Of a stretch of 64,000 nucleotides of DNA, positions 7,762 through 17,790 are shown piece by piece; within the stretch, counting starts at the first letter, position 1, and every line of letters begins with the position of its first letter. The notes under the pieces are model-generated. The model searched no databases. It had not been told where the DNA came from and was given only the letters and a program-made list of their open reading frames with translations. Position numbers and translations under genes: made by a program. Source of the DNA: Pseudomonas pudica (GTDB taxonomy: Bacteria > Pseudomonadota > Gammaproteobacteria > Pseudomonadales > Pseudomonadaceae); contig NZ_JADLJS010000005.1 of NCBI RefSeq assembly GCF_015680405.1, forward strand, positions 163,653-227,652, read 5' to 3'.

Positions 7762-9237
7762 ATGTGGCGTGAAACCAAGATTCTGCTGATCGACGACGAC
7801 AGCGCACGCCGCCGCGACCTGGCGGTGGTGCTTAACTTCCTCGGCGAAGAAAACCTCGCTTGCTCCAGCCAGGACTGGCAGCAGGTGGTCGAGCCGTTGT
7901 CTTCGAGTCGCGAAGTGCTGTGCGTGCTTATCGGCACTGTAAATGCCCCGGGCAGTGTGCTTGGGCTCGTTAAGACAGTGGCTGGGTGGGATGAGTTCCT
8001 TCCGGTTCTGCTTTTAGGTGAAATTTCTTCTGCGGAGTTCCCGGAAGACCTTCGCCGCCGGGTGCTTTCCAACCTGGAAATGCCGCCAAGCTACAGCCAG
8101 CTGCTGGATTCGCTGCACCGTGCCCAGGTCTATCGCGAGATGTACGACCAGGCGCGCGAGCGTGGTCGCCAGCGCGAACCCAACCTGTTCCGCAGCCTTG
8201 TCGGTACCAGCCGTGCCATTCAGCACGTGCGGCAGATGATGCAGCAGGTGGCCGATACCGATGCCAGCGTGCTGATCCTGGGTGAGTCCGGCACCGGCAA
8301 GGAAGTGGTTGCGCGCAACCTGCACTACCACTCCAAGCGCCGCGAAGCGCCGTTCGTGCCGGTCAACTGCGGTGCGATCCCGGCCGAGCTGCTGGAAAGC
8401 GAACTGTTCGGCCACGAGAAGGGCGCCTTCACCGGGGCGATCACCAGCCGTGCCGGGCGTTTCGAGCTGGCCAACGGCGGTACCCTGTTCCTCGACGAAA
8501 TCGGCGACATGCCGTTGCCTATGCAGGTCAAGCTGTTGCGCGTGCTGCAGGAGCGTACCTTCGAGCGCGTGGGTAGCAACAAGACCCAGAGCATCGACGT
8601 GCGCATCATCGCCGCGACCCACAAGAACCTCGAGACCATGATCGAGGAGGGCACGTTCCGCGAAGACCTGTACTACCGCCTGAACGTGTTCCCCATCGAG
8701 ATGGCGCCGCTGCGTGAGCGGGTGGAAGACATCCCGCTGCTGATGAACGAGCTGATCTCGCGCATGGAGCACGAGAAGCGCGGCTCTATCCGCTTCAACT
8801 CCGCGTCGATCATGTCGCTGTGTCGTCATGGCTGGCCGGGCAACGTGCGCGAACTGGCCAACCTGGTCGAGCGCATGGCGATCATGCACCCGTACGGGGT
8901 GATTGGCGTGTCCGAGTTGCCGAAGAAATTCCGTTACGTCGATGACGAAGACGAGCAGATGGTCGACAGCCTGCGCAGCGACCTGGAAGAGCGCGTGGCG
9001 ATCAACGGCCATACGCCGAACTTCAGCAACCACGCCATGTTGCCACCTGAAGGCCTGGACCTGAAGGACTACCTGGGTAGCCTGGAGCAAGGCCTGATCC
9101 AGCAGGCGCTGGACGATGCCAACGGTATCGTTGCACGCGCAGCTGAACGTTTGCGTATTCGCCGCACCACCCTGGTAGAGAAGATGCGCAAGTACGGCAT
9201 GAGCCGTCAGGGCGGCGAGGAACAGGCGGAGGATTGA
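7762..9237 (+). CDS. fleQ: Flagellar master regulator FleQ (sigma-54 activator, c-di-GMP-responsive)
   Basis: Enhancer-binding protein at the top of the Pseudomonas flagellar hierarchy, which also controls biofilm genes. Residues 1-120 form a degenerate receiver: the acidic pocket IDDD is present but no phospho-accepting Asp follows. The AAA+ domain has Walker A GESGTGK (174-180), GAFTGA (221-226) for sigma-54 contact and Walker B TLFLDE (241-246). A Fis-type helix-turn-helix ends the protein ([20 protein letters not shown]). The LFRS motif at 142-145, used by P. aeruginosa FleQ to bind c-di-GMP, is intact. I see no convincing promoter in the 166-base gap upstream. Confidence 0.97.
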   Translation: MWRETKILLIDDDSARRRDLAVVLNFLGEENLACSSQDWQQVVEPLSSSREVLCVLIGTVNAPGSVLGLVKTVAGWDEFLPVLLLGEISSAEFPEDLRRRVLSNLEMPPSYSQLLDSLHRAQVYREMYDQARERGRQREPNLFRSLVGTSRAIQHVRQMMQQVADTDASVLILGESGTGKEVVARNLHYHSKRREAPFVPVNCGAIPAELLESELFGHEKGAFTGAITSRAGRFELANGGTLFLDEIGDMPLPMQVKLLRVLQERTFERVGSNKTQSIDVRIIAATHKNLETMIEEGTFREDLYYRLNVFPIEMAPLRERVEDIPLLMNELISRMEHEKRGSIRFNSASIMSLCRHGWPGNVRELANLVERMAIMHPYGVIGVSELPKKFRYVDDEDEQMVDSLRSDLEERVAINGHTPNFSNHAMLPPEGLDLKDYLGSLEQGLIQQALDDANGIVARAAERLRIRRTTLVEKMRKYGMSRQGGEEQAED

Positions 9238-9255
9238 CGCCTGTCGGTTGCCTGT

Positions 9256-9440
9256 ACCGGCCTCTTCGCGGGCGCGCCCGCTCCCACAGGATCGATGCAC
9301 AGCTTGAATTCGGTGATATCCCTGTGGGAGCGGGCAAGCCCGCGAAGAGGCCGGCACAGGGAGCCAAAATCTCGAGTACTGCGCAAGGCTTGAAGCCTGC
9401 ACGGTCCCTGTGGGAGCGGTCATGCCCGCGAAGAGGCCGG
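9256..9440. repeat. Three REP elements between fleQ and fleS
   Basis: Three copies of the P. putida-type REP unit (ACCGGCCTCTTCGCGGGC..GCCCGCTCCCACAGG): 9256-9290 in one orientation, then 9321-9354 and 9406-9440 in the other. The first two can pair as a long hairpin. The sequence AGGGAGCCAAAATC occurs after both the second and third copies, so those two share flanks and look like a tandem duplication. This fills most of the 297-base intergenic gap. Confidence 0.9.
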
Positions 9441-9465
9441 TACAGGGAGCCAAAATCCCTATCTC

Positions 9466-9481
9466 CGGCACGGCTATTGCT
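9466..9481 (+). promoter_or_regulatory. Sigma-54 promoter of fleSR
   Basis: CGGCACGGCTATTGCT matches TGGCACG-N4-TTGCW at all but the first base, with the required GG-N10-GC spacing. It lies 53 bases before the fleS start codon. FleQ is the expected activator, consistent with what is known in P. aeruginosa. Confidence 0.85.
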
Positions 9482-9534
9482 ACACCCTTGGCAACACACC
9501 GTTTTTATGACGGTCAGCCACGCGAGAGAGCAAG

Positions 9535-10752
9535 ATGCCCCAGGCCGCCCACGTATCCCTAGCCCCCGATCCGCAGGGGCAATCCCTGGTCGAGCAGGAA
9601 AGCCGCCAGGGTGTCGAACAAGCCTTCGCCCTGTTCAATCAGGTGTCCAGCCAGCTGAGCCAGTCCTACAGCCTGCTCGAAGCCCGGGTCAGCGAACTCA
9701 AGGGCGAGCTGGCGGTGGTCAGCGCCCAGCGCATCGATGAACTGAGCGAAAAGGAACGCCTGGCCAACCGCCTGCAGAACCTGCTGGACCTGCTGCCCGG
9801 CGGGGTGATCGTGATCGATGGCCAGGGCCTGGTACGCGAAGCCAACCCGGCCGCCTGCGAACTGCTCGGCGAGCCGCTGGTCGGCCAGCTGTGGCGCCAG
9901 GTGATCGCCCGCAGCTTTGCCCCGCGCAAGGATGACGGTCACGAAGTCTCGCTACGTGATGGCCGCCGCCTGTCCATTGCCACTCGCTCGCTGGATGCCG
10001 AGCCTGGCCAGCTGGTGTTGCTCAACGACCTGACCGAAACCCGTCGCCTGCAAGACCAATTGGCCCGCCACGAGCGCCTGTCGTCGTTGGGGCGCATGGT
10101 CGCTTCGCTGGCGCACCAGATTCGCACGCCACTGTCGGCGGCGATGCTCTACGCCAGCCACCTGGCTGATCCCGAACAGGAGCTGGGCGCGGAAACCCGC
10201 CAGCGCTTTGCCGGCACCTTGAAGGAGCGCCTGCACGAGCTGGAACACCAGGTACGCGACATGCTGGTGTTCGCCCGTGGCGAGCTGCCGTTGAGTGATC
10301 GGGTCACGCCAAAAGCCTTGTTCCAGGCCCTGCAGCAGGCTGCCCAGGTGCATGTGCAGGGGCACGCCGTGCGCTGGCAGTGCGACAGCCACCTGGGTGA
10401 GCTGCTATGCAACCGCGACACCCTGATTGGTGCATTGCTCAACCTGATCGAAAATGCGCTGCAAGCCAGCGATGGCCCGGCGCGACTGAAGGTGCACCTG
10501 TTCCGCCGCGAGCGCAGCCTGCACCTGTGTGTAAGCGACGCCGGCAGTGGCATCGATGCCGAGCTGCTCGGCCGCCTGGGCGAGCCGTTCCTCACCACCA
10601 AGGCCACTGGCACCGGCCTGGGCCTGGCCGTGGTCAAGGCCGTGGTGCGCGCGCACCAGGGTACGCTGCGCCTGCGCTCGAAGGTTGGCCGTGGTACCTG
10701 TGTGCGAGTGGAGCTGCCGTTGATCGACGGGCAGCTGGCGGAGGGCATGTAA
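9535..10752 (+). CDS. fleS: Flagellar two-component sensor kinase FleS
   Basis: Soluble histidine kinase that phosphorylates FleR to switch on basal-body genes. A coiled-coil N-terminus (about 25-80) leads into a PAS domain (about 80-170), then the H-box with His194 in SLAHQIRTPL, then a HATPase domain with N box NLIENALQAS and G boxes DAGSGID and GTGLGL. No membrane segment is visible, as usual for FleS. The gene starts 53 bases downstream of a sigma-54 promoter, and its TAA stop overlaps the fleR start. Confidence 0.95.
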   Translation: MPQAAHVSLAPDPQGQSLVEQESRQGVEQAFALFNQVSSQLSQSYSLLEARVSELKGELAVVSAQRIDELSEKERLANRLQNLLDLLPGGVIVIDGQGLVREANPAACELLGEPLVGQLWRQVIARSFAPRKDDGHEVSLRDGRRLSIATRSLDAEPGQLVLLNDLTETRRLQDQLARHERLSSLGRMVASLAHQIRTPLSAAMLYASHLADPEQELGAETRQRFAGTLKERLHELEHQVRDMLVFARGELPLSDRVTPKALFQALQQAAQVHVQGHAVRWQCDSHLGELLCNRDTLIGALLNLIENALQASDGPARLKVHLFRRERSLHLCVSDAGSGIDAELLGRLGEPFLTTKATGTGLGLAVVKAVVRAHQGTLRLRSKVGRGTCVRVELPLIDGQLAEGM

Positions 10753-12107
10753 TGGCGATCAAGGTGCTGCTGGTCGAGGACGACCGCGTACTGCGCCAGG
10801 CGCTGAGCGATACCCTGGAAATCGGCGGCTTCGCCTACCAGGCGGTGGGCAGTGCCGAAGAAGCGCTGGAAGCGGTGCTGGAGGAGGCCTTCAGCCTGGT
10901 AGTCAGCGATGTGAACATGCCAGGCATGGATGGGCACCAACTGCTGGCCCAGCTGCGCCGCCAGCATCCGCAATTGCCCGTGTTGCTCATGACTGCGCAT
11001 GCAGCGGTGGAGCGTGCCGTCGAGGCGATGCGCCAAGGGGCCGCCGACTATCTGGTCAAGCCATTCGAGCCCAAGGCATTGCTCAGCCTGGTCGAGCGGC
11101 ATGCCGCCGGGCGCGTGGCTGAAGAGGAAGGCCCGGTGGCCTGCGAACCGGCCAGTCGACAGTTGCTGGAATTGGCCGCACGGGTGGCGCGCAGTGACTC
11201 GACCGTGCTGATTTCCGGCGAATCCGGTACCGGCAAGGAAGTGCTTGCGCGCTTCATTCACCAGCAGTCGCCGCGGGCGGCGCAGCCTTTCGTGGCGATC
11301 AATTGTGCTGCCATCCCCGACAACATGCTCGAGGCCACGCTGTTCGGCCACGAGAAGGGTGCCTTTACCGGTGCCATCGCTGCCCAGGCCGGCAAGTTCG
11401 AGCAGGCCGAAGGTGGCACCTTGCTGCTCGACGAAATCTCGGAAATGCCAATGGCCTTGCAGGCCAAGCTGCTGCGGGTGCTGCAGGAGCGCGAGGTGGA
11501 GCGCGTAGGCGGGCGCAAGCCGATCAGCCTGGATATCCGCGTGCTGGCCACCACCAACCGTGACTTGGCTGGCGAAGTGGCGGCCGGGCGTTTCCGCGAG
11601 GATCTTTATTACCGTCTGTCGGTGTTCCCCCTGGCCTGGCGCCCGCTGCGCGAACGCCCGGGTGACATTCTGCAACTGGCCGAGCGCCTGTTGGCGCGTC
11701 ACGTGGCCAAGATGAAGCACGCCCCGGTGCAGCTGTCGCCCCAGGCCCGGGCCTGCCTGCAGGCGTATGCCTGGCCGGGCAATGTACGCGAACTGGACAA
11801 CGCCCTGCAGCGGGCGCTGATCCTGCAGCAGGGAGGGGTGATCGAGGCGGCGGATTTTTGTCTGGCAGGCGCCATTCCATTGTCAGCTGGCATCGAGCCA
11901 TCGCCAGAGGTGGTAGCCGAGGCTGGCGGGCTGGGCGATGACATGCGTCGTCATGAGTACCAGATGATCATCGACACCCTGCGCGCCGAGCGCGGCCGCC
12001 GCAAAGAGGCGGCCGAACGCCTGGGGATAAGCCCGCGTACCCTGCGCTACAAGCTGGCGCAGATGCGCGATGCCGGGTTTGACGTCGAGGCCAGCCTGTT
12101 CGGCTGA
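10752..12107 (+). CDS. fleR: Flagellar response regulator FleR (sigma-54 activator)
   Basis: NtrC-type activator of basal-body and hook operons. The receiver domain has phosphorylation site Asp53 (VVSDVNMPGMDG) and the conserved Lys in DYLVKPF. The AAA+ domain has GESGTGKE and GAFTGA, and a Fis helix-turn-helix (KEAAERLGISPRTLRYKL) closes the protein. Length is 451 residues. ATG 10752 shares a base with the fleS stop (TAATG), which implies translational coupling; the in-frame extension upstream is an overlap artefact of the fleS region. Confidence 0.96.
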   Translation: MAIKVLLVEDDRVLRQALSDTLEIGGFAYQAVGSAEEALEAVLEEAFSLVVSDVNMPGMDGHQLLAQLRRQHPQLPVLLMTAHAAVERAVEAMRQGAADYLVKPFEPKALLSLVERHAAGRVAEEEGPVACEPASRQLLELAARVARSDSTVLISGESGTGKEVLARFIHQQSPRAAQPFVAINCAAIPDNMLEATLFGHEKGAFTGAIAAQAGKFEQAEGGTLLLDEISEMPMALQAKLLRVLQEREVERVGGRKPISLDIRVLATTNRDLAGEVAAGRFREDLYYRLSVFPLAWRPLRERPGDILQLAERLLARHVAKMKHAPVQLSPQARACLQAYAWPGNVRELDNALQRALILQQGGVIEAADFCLAGAIPLSAGIEPSPEVVAEAGGLGDDMRRHEYQMIIDTLRAERGRRKEAAERLGISPRTLRYKLAQMRDAGFDVEASLFG

Positions 12108-12138
12108 CGGGCAATATATACCGCTGCTGGCGCGGTCC

Positions 12139-12229
12139 CCGTGTGGGAGCGGGCGTGCCCGCGAAGAATTCGACGCGGTGGCGGGCACCGGCTGCGCCGG
12201 TGTTCGCGGGCACGCCCGCTCCCACAGGG
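12139..12229. repeat. REP pair between fleR and fliE
   Basis: Two inverted REP units (GTGTGGGAGCGGGCGTGCCCGC and the reverse copy ending CCCGCTCCCACAGGG) can fold into one long hairpin. The spacer itself contains a GCACCGGCTGCGCCGGTG hairpin. It may act as a transcript-end barrier after fleR. Confidence 0.9.
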
Positions 12230-12249
12230 ATCGCGTTGCTCGCCAAGGC

Positions 12250-12265
12250 TGGCACCTTTGTTGCT
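12250..12265 (+). promoter_or_regulatory. Sigma-54 promoter of the fliEFGHIJ operon
   Basis: TGGCACCTTTGTTGCT is an essentially perfect -24/-12 element with GG-N10-GC spacing, 61 bases upstream of the fliE start. FleR is the likely activator. Confidence 0.92.
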
Positions 12266-12326
12266 TTAGGTTGGCTATCCGCCGCATCACTGTCAAAAAA
12301 ATGCGGCCGCAGGAGAGAGAAGGGTC

Positions 12327-12659
12327 ATGAGCCAAGGTGTTGAATTCAATCGTCTGATGTTGGACATGCGGGCCATGCAGGCCGATGCCATGTCGCTGCC
12401 CAAGGTGGCTGCCGCCCCCGAGTTGGCACCGGGGCAGAGTACCTTTGCCGACATGCTCGGCCAGGCCATCGGCAAGGTGCATGAGACGCAGCAGGCTTCG
12501 ACCCAGTTGGCCAACGCTTTCGAGATCGGCAAGAGTGGTGTCGACCTCACCGACGTGATGATCGCTTCGCAAAAGGCCAGTGTGTCGATGCAGGCACTGA
12601 CCCAGGTACGCAACAAGCTGGTCCAGGCGTACCAGGACATCATGCAGATGCCGGTTTGA
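12327..12659 (+). CDS. fliE: Flagellar hook-basal body protein FliE
   Basis: Joins the MS ring to the proximal rod. The protein has 110 residues with the family's C-terminal signature ([22 protein letters not shown], ending in a helix [17 protein letters not shown]). ATG 12327 is preceded by a purine-rich GGAGAGAGAAGG stretch. It is the first gene of the operon downstream of a sigma-54 promoter, with fliF 15 bases after it. Confidence 0.95.
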   Translation: MSQGVEFNRLMLDMRAMQADAMSLPKVAAAPELAPGQSTFADMLGQAIGKVHETQQASTQLANAFEIGKSGVDLTDVMIASQKASVSMQALTQVRNKLVQAYQDIMQMPV

Positions 12660-12674
12660 GGACGGACGTAAACC

Positions 12675-14453
12675 ATGGCTGAAGCAGTCGTCGACAACCC
12701 CCCTGCCAAAAGCGGCCCGCCCGCGGCCAAGCCGCCGCTGTTCGGCATGGCGTTTCTGGAAAACATCGCGCAGATGCCCATGCTGCGTCAGATCGGCCTT
12801 CTGGTCGGCCTGGCCGCCAGCGTGGCGATCGGCTTTGCCGTGGTGCTGTGGTCGCAACAACCCGATTACCGTCCGCTGTACGGTAGCCTGGCGGGCATGG
12901 ACACCAAGCAGGTCATGGATACCCTGGCCGCTGCCGACATCCCTTACAACGTCGAGCCCAATTCCGGCGCTCTGCTGGTCAAGGCCGACGACCTCTCCCG
13001 TGCGCGCCTGAAACTGGCGGCCGCCGGCGTGGCACCGAGCGATGGCAATGTCGGCTTCGAGCTGCTCGACAAGGAGCAGGGCCTGGGCACCAGCCAGTTC
13101 ATGGAAGCCACCCGTTACCGTCGCAGCCTGGAAGGCGAGCTGGCGCGTACCGTGTCCAGCCTGAACAACGTCAAGGGTGCGCGCGTGCACCTGGCCATCC
13201 CGAAAAGCTCGGTGTTCGTGCGTGACGAACGCAAGCCCAGTGCTTCGGTACTGGTCGAGCTGTACCCGGGCCGTGCCCTGGAAGCCGGGCAGGTGATGGC
13301 CATCGTCAATCTGGTTGCCACCAGCGTGCCGGAACTGGACAAGTCCCAGGTCACCGTGGTCGACCAGAAGGGCAACCTGCTGTCCGAGCAGATCCAGGAC
13401 ACCGCCCTGACCCAGGCAGGCAAACAGTTCGACTACAGCCGCCGGGTGGAAAGCATGCTCACCCAGCGGGTGCACAACATCCTGCAGCCGGTGCTGGGCA
13501 ATGACCGCTACAAGGCCGAAGTGTCCGCCGACCTCGACTTCAGCGCGGTCGAATCCACCTCCGAGCAGTTCAACCCAGACCAGCCGGCGCTGCGCAGCGA
13601 GCAGTCGGTCGACGAACAACGTGCCAGCAGCCAGGGCCCGCAAGGTGTGCCCGGCGCGCTGAGCAACCAGCCGCCAGGCCCGGCCTCGGCACCGCAGACC
13701 ACCGGTGGTGCCGCTACCCCGGCCGCGGCCATACAGCCTGGCCAGCCGCTGGTGGATGCCAACGGCCAGCAGATCATGGACCCGGCCACCGGCCAGCCGA
13801 TGCTCGCGCCGTACCCGTCGGACAAGCGCCAGCAAAGCACCAAGAACTTTGAGCTGGACCGTTCCATCAGCCACACCCGTCAGCAGCAGGGGCGCATGAC
13901 CCGCCTGTCGGTGGCGGTGGTGGTGGACGACCAGGTCAAGATCGACCCGGCCACCGGCGACGCCACTCGTGCGCCATGGGGCGCCGAGGACCTGGCACGC
14001 TTCACTCGCCTGGTACAGGACGCGGTCGGCTTCGATGCCAGCCGTGGCGACAGCGTGACGGTGATCAACGTACCGTTCGCCGCTGACCGTGGCGAAGAGA
14101 TCGCCGACATCGCCTTCTACCAGCAGCCGTGGTTCTGGGACATCGTCAAGCAAGTGCTGGGCGTGGTGTTCATCCTGGTGCTGGTGTTCGGTGTGCTGCG
14201 GCCGGTACTGAACAACATTACAGGGGGCGGCAAGCAGGCTGCCTCGGATAGCGACATGGAGCTGGGCGGCATGATGGGTCTGGATGGCGAACTGGCCAAC
14301 GACCGCGTCAGCCTGGGTGGCCCGACAAGCATTCTGCTGCCTAGCCCGAACGAGGGTTACGAGGCACAGCTCAACGCAATCAAAGGCCTGGTGGCCGAAG
14401 ACCCGGGCCGGGTTGCCCAGGTCGTGAAAGAGTGGATCAACGCCGATGAGTGA
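12675..14453 (+). CDS. fliF: Flagellar MS-ring protein FliF
   Basis: Forms the inner-membrane MS ring that houses the export gate and anchors FliG. Two transmembrane segments flank the periplasmic region: about residues 38-58 (IGLLVGLAASVAIGFAVVLW) and about 490-515 (VLGVVFILVLVFGVLRP). The ring-building domains between them include DLSRARLKLAAAGVAPSDG. A Pro/Ala/Gln-rich linker lies at about 310-380. The cytoplasmic FliG-binding tail is intact (AEDPGRVAQVVKEWINADE). Length is 592 residues and it overlaps fliG by 8 bases. Confidence 0.96.
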   Translation: MAEAVVDNPPAKSGPPAAKPPLFGMAFLENIAQMPMLRQIGLLVGLAASVAIGFAVVLWSQQPDYRPLYGSLAGMDTKQVMDTLAAADIPYNVEPNSGALLVKADDLSRARLKLAAAGVAPSDGNVGFELLDKEQGLGTSQFMEATRYRRSLEGELARTVSSLNNVKGARVHLAIPKSSVFVRDERKPSASVLVELYPGRALEAGQVMAIVNLVATSVPELDKSQVTVVDQKGNLLSEQIQDTALTQAGKQFDYSRRVESMLTQRVHNILQPVLGNDRYKAEVSADLDFSAVESTSEQFNPDQPALRSEQSVDEQRASSQGPQGVPGALSNQPPGPASAPQTTGGAATPAAAIQPGQPLVDANGQQIMDPATGQPMLAPYPSDKRQQSTKNFELDRSISHTRQQQGRMTRLSVAVVVDDQVKIDPATGDATRAPWGAEDLARFTRLVQDAVGFDASRGDSVTVINVPFAADRGEEIADIAFYQQPWFWDIVKQVLGVVFILVLVFGVLRPVLNNITGGGKQAASDSDMELGGMMGLDGELANDRVSLGGPTSILLPSPNEGYEAQLNAIKGLVAEDPGRVAQVVKEWINADE

Positions 14454-15465
14454 TAACCGAGCCGTTACCGCCAAGCTGAGCCGCGTCGACAAGGCAGCGA
14501 TCCTCCTGCTTTCGCTGGGCGAGACCGATGCCGCCCAGGTGCTGCGGCACATGGGGCCCAAGGAAGTGCAGCGGGTGGGTGTGGCCATGGCGCAGATGGG
14601 CAATGTGCACCGTGAACAGGTCGAGCAGGTGATGAGCGAGTTCGTCGAAATCGTCGGCGACCAGACCAGCCTGGGCGTGGGCTCCGATGCCTATATCCGC
14701 AAGATGCTCAACCAGGCCCTGGGCGAGGACAAGGCCAACGGCCTGGTCGACCGCATCCTGCTCGGTGGCAACACCAGCGGCCTGGACAGCCTGAAGTGGA
14801 TGGAGCCGCGCGCCGTTGCCGACGTGATCCGCTACGAGCACCCGCAGATCCAGGCTATCGTGGTTGCCTACCTCGACCCCGACCAGGCCGGCGAAGTGCT
14901 GAGCAACTTCGACCACAAGGTGCGCCTGGACATCGTCCTTCGCGTGTCGTCGCTGAACACCGTGCAGCCGGCGGCGTTGAAGGAGCTGAACCAGATCCTC
15001 GAGAAGCAGTTCTCGGGCAACTCCAACGCGGCGCGTACCACCTTGGGCGGCATCAAGCGCGCCGCCGACATCATGAACTTCCTCGACAGCTCGGTGGAAG
15101 GTGCACTGATGGACGCGATCCGCGAGATCGACAGCGACCTGTCGGAGCAGATCGAAGACCTGATGTTCGTCTTCAACAACCTGGCCGACGTCGACGACCG
15201 TGGCATCCAGGCGCTGCTGCGCGAAGTCTCGTCCGACGTGCTGGTGGTGTCGCTCAAGGGCGCCGACGAGCGGGTCAAGGACAAGATCTTCAAGAACATG
15301 TCCAAACGTGCGTCGGAGCTGTTGCGCGACGACCTGGAGGCCAAGGGGCCGGTGCGGGTCAGCGACGTGGAAACGGCGCAGAAGGAAATCCTCACCATCG
15401 CCCGCCGCATGGCCGAGGCCGGCGAGATCGTGCTCGGCGGCAAGGGTGCCGAGGAAATGATCTGA
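14446..15465 (+). CDS. fliG: Flagellar motor switch protein FliG
   Basis: Rotor protein that converts stator ion flow to torque. It has the N-terminal FliF-binding domain (LSRVDKAAILLLSLGETDAAQ), the middle EHPQ motif (YEHPQIQAIVVAYL) and the C-terminal torque helix with charged residues (DIRE-type stretch AIREIDSDLSEQIEDLMF). Length is 339 residues, standard. It overlaps fliF and is followed by a 182-base gap holding a REP pair before fliH. Confidence 0.96.
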   Translation: MSDNRAVTAKLSRVDKAAILLLSLGETDAAQVLRHMGPKEVQRVGVAMAQMGNVHREQVEQVMSEFVEIVGDQTSLGVGSDAYIRKMLNQALGEDKANGLVDRILLGGNTSGLDSLKWMEPRAVADVIRYEHPQIQAIVVAYLDPDQAGEVLSNFDHKVRLDIVLRVSSLNTVQPAALKELNQILEKQFSGNSNAARTTLGGIKRAADIMNFLDSSVEGALMDAIREIDSDLSEQIEDLMFVFNNLADVDDRGIQALLREVSSDVLVVSLKGADERVKDKIFKNMSKRASELLRDDLEAKGPVRVSDVETAQKEILTIARRMAEAGEIVLGGKGAEEMI

Positions 15466-15508
15466 TCCACCAGGGCAGGCAAATGAATTTTGCGGCCTGG
15501 TGCGGTAC

Positions 15509-15607
15509 TTGTGGGAGCTGGCTTGCCGGCGATGAGGCCGGCCCAGGCACCGCTGCTGTATGGCAAGGGCTTCGCCCTTGATCGCCGGCAAGCCAGCTCC
15601 CACAGGG
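15509..15607. repeat. Inverted REP pair inside the fli operon (fliG-fliH gap)
   Basis: TGTGGGAGCTGGCTTGCCGGCGAT and its inverted copy ATCGCCGGCAAGCCAGCTCCCACA lie about 45 bases apart around an inner hairpin (GGCAAGGGCTTCGCCCTTG). This is a different REP variant (GCTGGCTTGCCGGC core) from the others in the window. It interrupts an otherwise tightly packed operon. Confidence 0.9.
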
Positions 15608-15647
15608 CCCCGCATTTGTCGAACAGGCTTGTTGAGTACCTGAAAAC

Positions 15648-16436
15648 ATGTCCACCAAAGAACATCACCCCAGCGACCTGATCCGCGCCCGCGACCTCGA
15701 GGGCGTGGACGTATGGGCGCTGCCCAGCTTCGACCCGGAGCCTGAGCCCGAACCGGAGCCGGAACCCGAGGTAGTCGAGGAAGAAGTCGAGGAAGTGCCG
15801 CTGGAAGAAGTCCAGCCGCTGACCCTGGAAGAACTCGAGGCCATCCGCCAGGAGGCCTACAACGAAGGCTTCGCCACCGGTGAGCGCGAGGGCTTCCATA
15901 GCACCCAGCTCAAGGTCCGCCAGGAAGCCGAAGAAGCACTGAAGACCAAGCTGGAAAGCCTCGATCGGCTGATGACCAACCTGATGGAGCCGATCGCCGA
16001 GCAGGACACGCAGATCGAGAAGGCCCTGGTCCACCTGGTGGCGCACATGACCCGCCAGGTGATCGGTCGTGAACTGCGCGGCGATTCCAGCCAGATCACC
16101 CAGGTACTGCGCGAAGCGCTCAAGCTGCTGCCCATGGGCGCGGACAATATCCGCATCCACCTCAACCCGCAGGATTTCGAGCTGGTCAAGGCCCTGCGCG
16201 AACGCCATGAGGAAAGCTGGCGGCTGCTCGAGGACAGCGCACTGCTACCAGGCGGCTGCCGTATTGAGACCGCGCACAGCCGCATCGACGCAACCATGGA
16301 AACCCGCATCGATAAAGCCGTGACACAACTGTTCGACCAGTTGCACGACCATTCGCTGCACCCGGCAGCGCCGGACATGACGATAGACCTGAATAGCCTG
16401 CCAGAGCACGCCGTGGGTAGCCCGGATGCATCTTGA
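15648..16436 (+). CDS. fliH: Flagellar export stator FliH
   Basis: Peripheral subunit that regulates and localises the export ATPase FliI. An acidic Pro/Glu repeat ([20 protein letters not shown], about 28-47) is followed by a helical rod with a short glycine-repeat stretch ([16 protein letters not shown]) typical of FliH. The C-terminal domain is V-ATPase E-like ([19 protein letters not shown]). Length is 262 residues. Its end overlaps fliI by 11 bases, which suggests translational coupling. Confidence 0.93.
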   Translation: MSTKEHHPSDLIRARDLEGVDVWALPSFDPEPEPEPEPEPEVVEEEVEEVPLEEVQPLTLEELEAIRQEAYNEGFATGEREGFHSTQLKVRQEAEEALKTKLESLDRLMTNLMEPIAEQDTQIEKALVHLVAHMTRQVIGRELRGDSSQITQVLREALKLLPMGADNIRIHLNPQDFELVKALRERHEESWRLLEDSALLPGGCRIETAHSRIDATMETRIDKAVTQLFDQLHDHSLHPAAPDMTIDLNSLPEHAVGSPDAS

Positions 16437-17784
16437 GCGCACCAGTTTCGGCAAGCGCCTGGGCAGTTACGCCGAGGCCATCGAGCTGCCGGCCCAGCCC
16501 GTCGTCGAGGGCCGCCTGCTGCGCATGGTCGGCCTCACCCTGGAAGCCGAAGGCCTGCGCGCTGCAGTCGGCAGCCGCTGCCTGGTAATCAACGACGACA
16601 GCTACCACCCGGTGCAGGTGGAGGCCGAAGTCATGGGCTTTGCCGGGCCCAAGGTATTCCTCATGCCGGTCGGCAGCATCGTCGGCATCGCCCCCGGCGC
16701 CCGGGTGGTGCCGCTGGATGACAGCGGCCGCCTGCCCATGGGCATGAGCATGCTCGGCCGCGTGCTCGACGGCGCCGGCCGCGCGCTGGATGGCAAGGGC
16801 GGGATGAAGGCCGAGGACTGGGTGCCGATGGACGGCCCGGTGATCAACCCGTTGAATCGCGACCCCATCAGCAAGCCGCTGGATGTGGGTATTCGCAGCA
16901 TCAATGGCCTGCTCACCGTCGGGCGCGGCCAGCGCCTGGGCCTGTTCGCCGGTACCGGTGTGGGCAAGTCGGTGTTGCTGGGCATGATGACCCGCTTCAC
17001 CGAAGCCGAGATCATCGTCGTCGGCCTGATCGGTGAGCGGGGCCGCGAGGTCAAGGAGTTCATCGAGCATATCCTTGGTGAAGAAGGCCTCAAGCGCTCG
17101 GTGGTGGTCGCTTCGCCCGCCGACGATGCGCCGCTGATGCGCTTGCGTGCTGCCATGTATTGCACGCGTATTGCCGAGTACTTCCGCGACAAGGGCAAGA
17201 ACGTGCTGTTGCTGATGGACTCGCTGACCCGTTTCGCCCAGGCCCAGCGTGAAATTGCCCTGGCCATCGGCGAGCCGCCGGCCACCCGGGGTTACCCGCC
17301 GTCGGTGTTCGCCAAGCTGCCCAAGCTGGTGGAGCGGGCCGGTAACGGCGAGCCTGGTGGTGGTTCGATCACCGCGTTCTATACCGTGTTGTCCGAGGGT
17401 GACGACCAGCAGGACCCGATTGCCGACTCGGCGCGTGGTGTGCTCGATGGCCACTTCGTGCTGTCGAGGCGGCTGGCCGAGGAAGGCCACTACCCGGCCA
17501 TCGACATCGAGGCCTCGATCAGCCGGGTCATGCCCCAGGTGGTCGATGCCGACCATTTGCGCCAGGCGCAAAAGTTCAAGCAGTTGTGGTCGCGCCTGTC
17601 GCAAAGCCGCGACCTGATCAGCGTGGGTGCCTATGTGGCCGGTGGCGACCCGGAAACCGACCTGGCCATTGCCCTGCAATCGAAGCTGCTGGAGTTTCTG
17701 CGCCAGGGCCTGCGCGAGAGCGTGGACATGGCGCAAAGCCGCGAACAGTTGGGGGCGATCTTTGCGCCCCCGGCGGGCGGTTGA
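16426..17784 (+). CDS. fliI: Flagellum-specific ATPase FliI
   Basis: Hexameric ATPase of the flagellar type III export apparatus, related to F1-beta. Walker A AGTGVGKS is at 175-182, Walker B is [10 protein letters not shown], and the family motif [20 protein letters not shown] follows. Length is 452 residues. ATG 16426 lies inside the end of fliH. It is followed by fliJ after 6 bases. Confidence 0.97.
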   Translation: MHLERTSFGKRLGSYAEAIELPAQPVVEGRLLRMVGLTLEAEGLRAAVGSRCLVINDDSYHPVQVEAEVMGFAGPKVFLMPVGSIVGIAPGARVVPLDDSGRLPMGMSMLGRVLDGAGRALDGKGGMKAEDWVPMDGPVINPLNRDPISKPLDVGIRSINGLLTVGRGQRLGLFAGTGVGKSVLLGMMTRFTEAEIIVVGLIGERGREVKEFIEHILGEEGLKRSVVVASPADDAPLMRLRAAMYCTRIAEYFRDKGKNVLLLMDSLTRFAQAQREIALAIGEPPATRGYPPSVFAKLPKLVERAGNGEPGGGSITAFYTVLSEGDDQQDPIADSARGVLDGHFVLSRRLAEEGHYPAIDIEASISRVMPQVVDADHLRQAQKFKQLWSRLSQSRDLISVGAYVAGGDPETDLAIALQSKLLEFLRQGLRESVDMAQSREQLGAIFAPPAGG

Positions 17785-17790
17785 TAGGCC

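Noticed and set aside
11883..14603. 906-codon open frame on the minus strand
   Set aside because: Antisense to the end of fleR, fliE and fliF; no recognisable domain.
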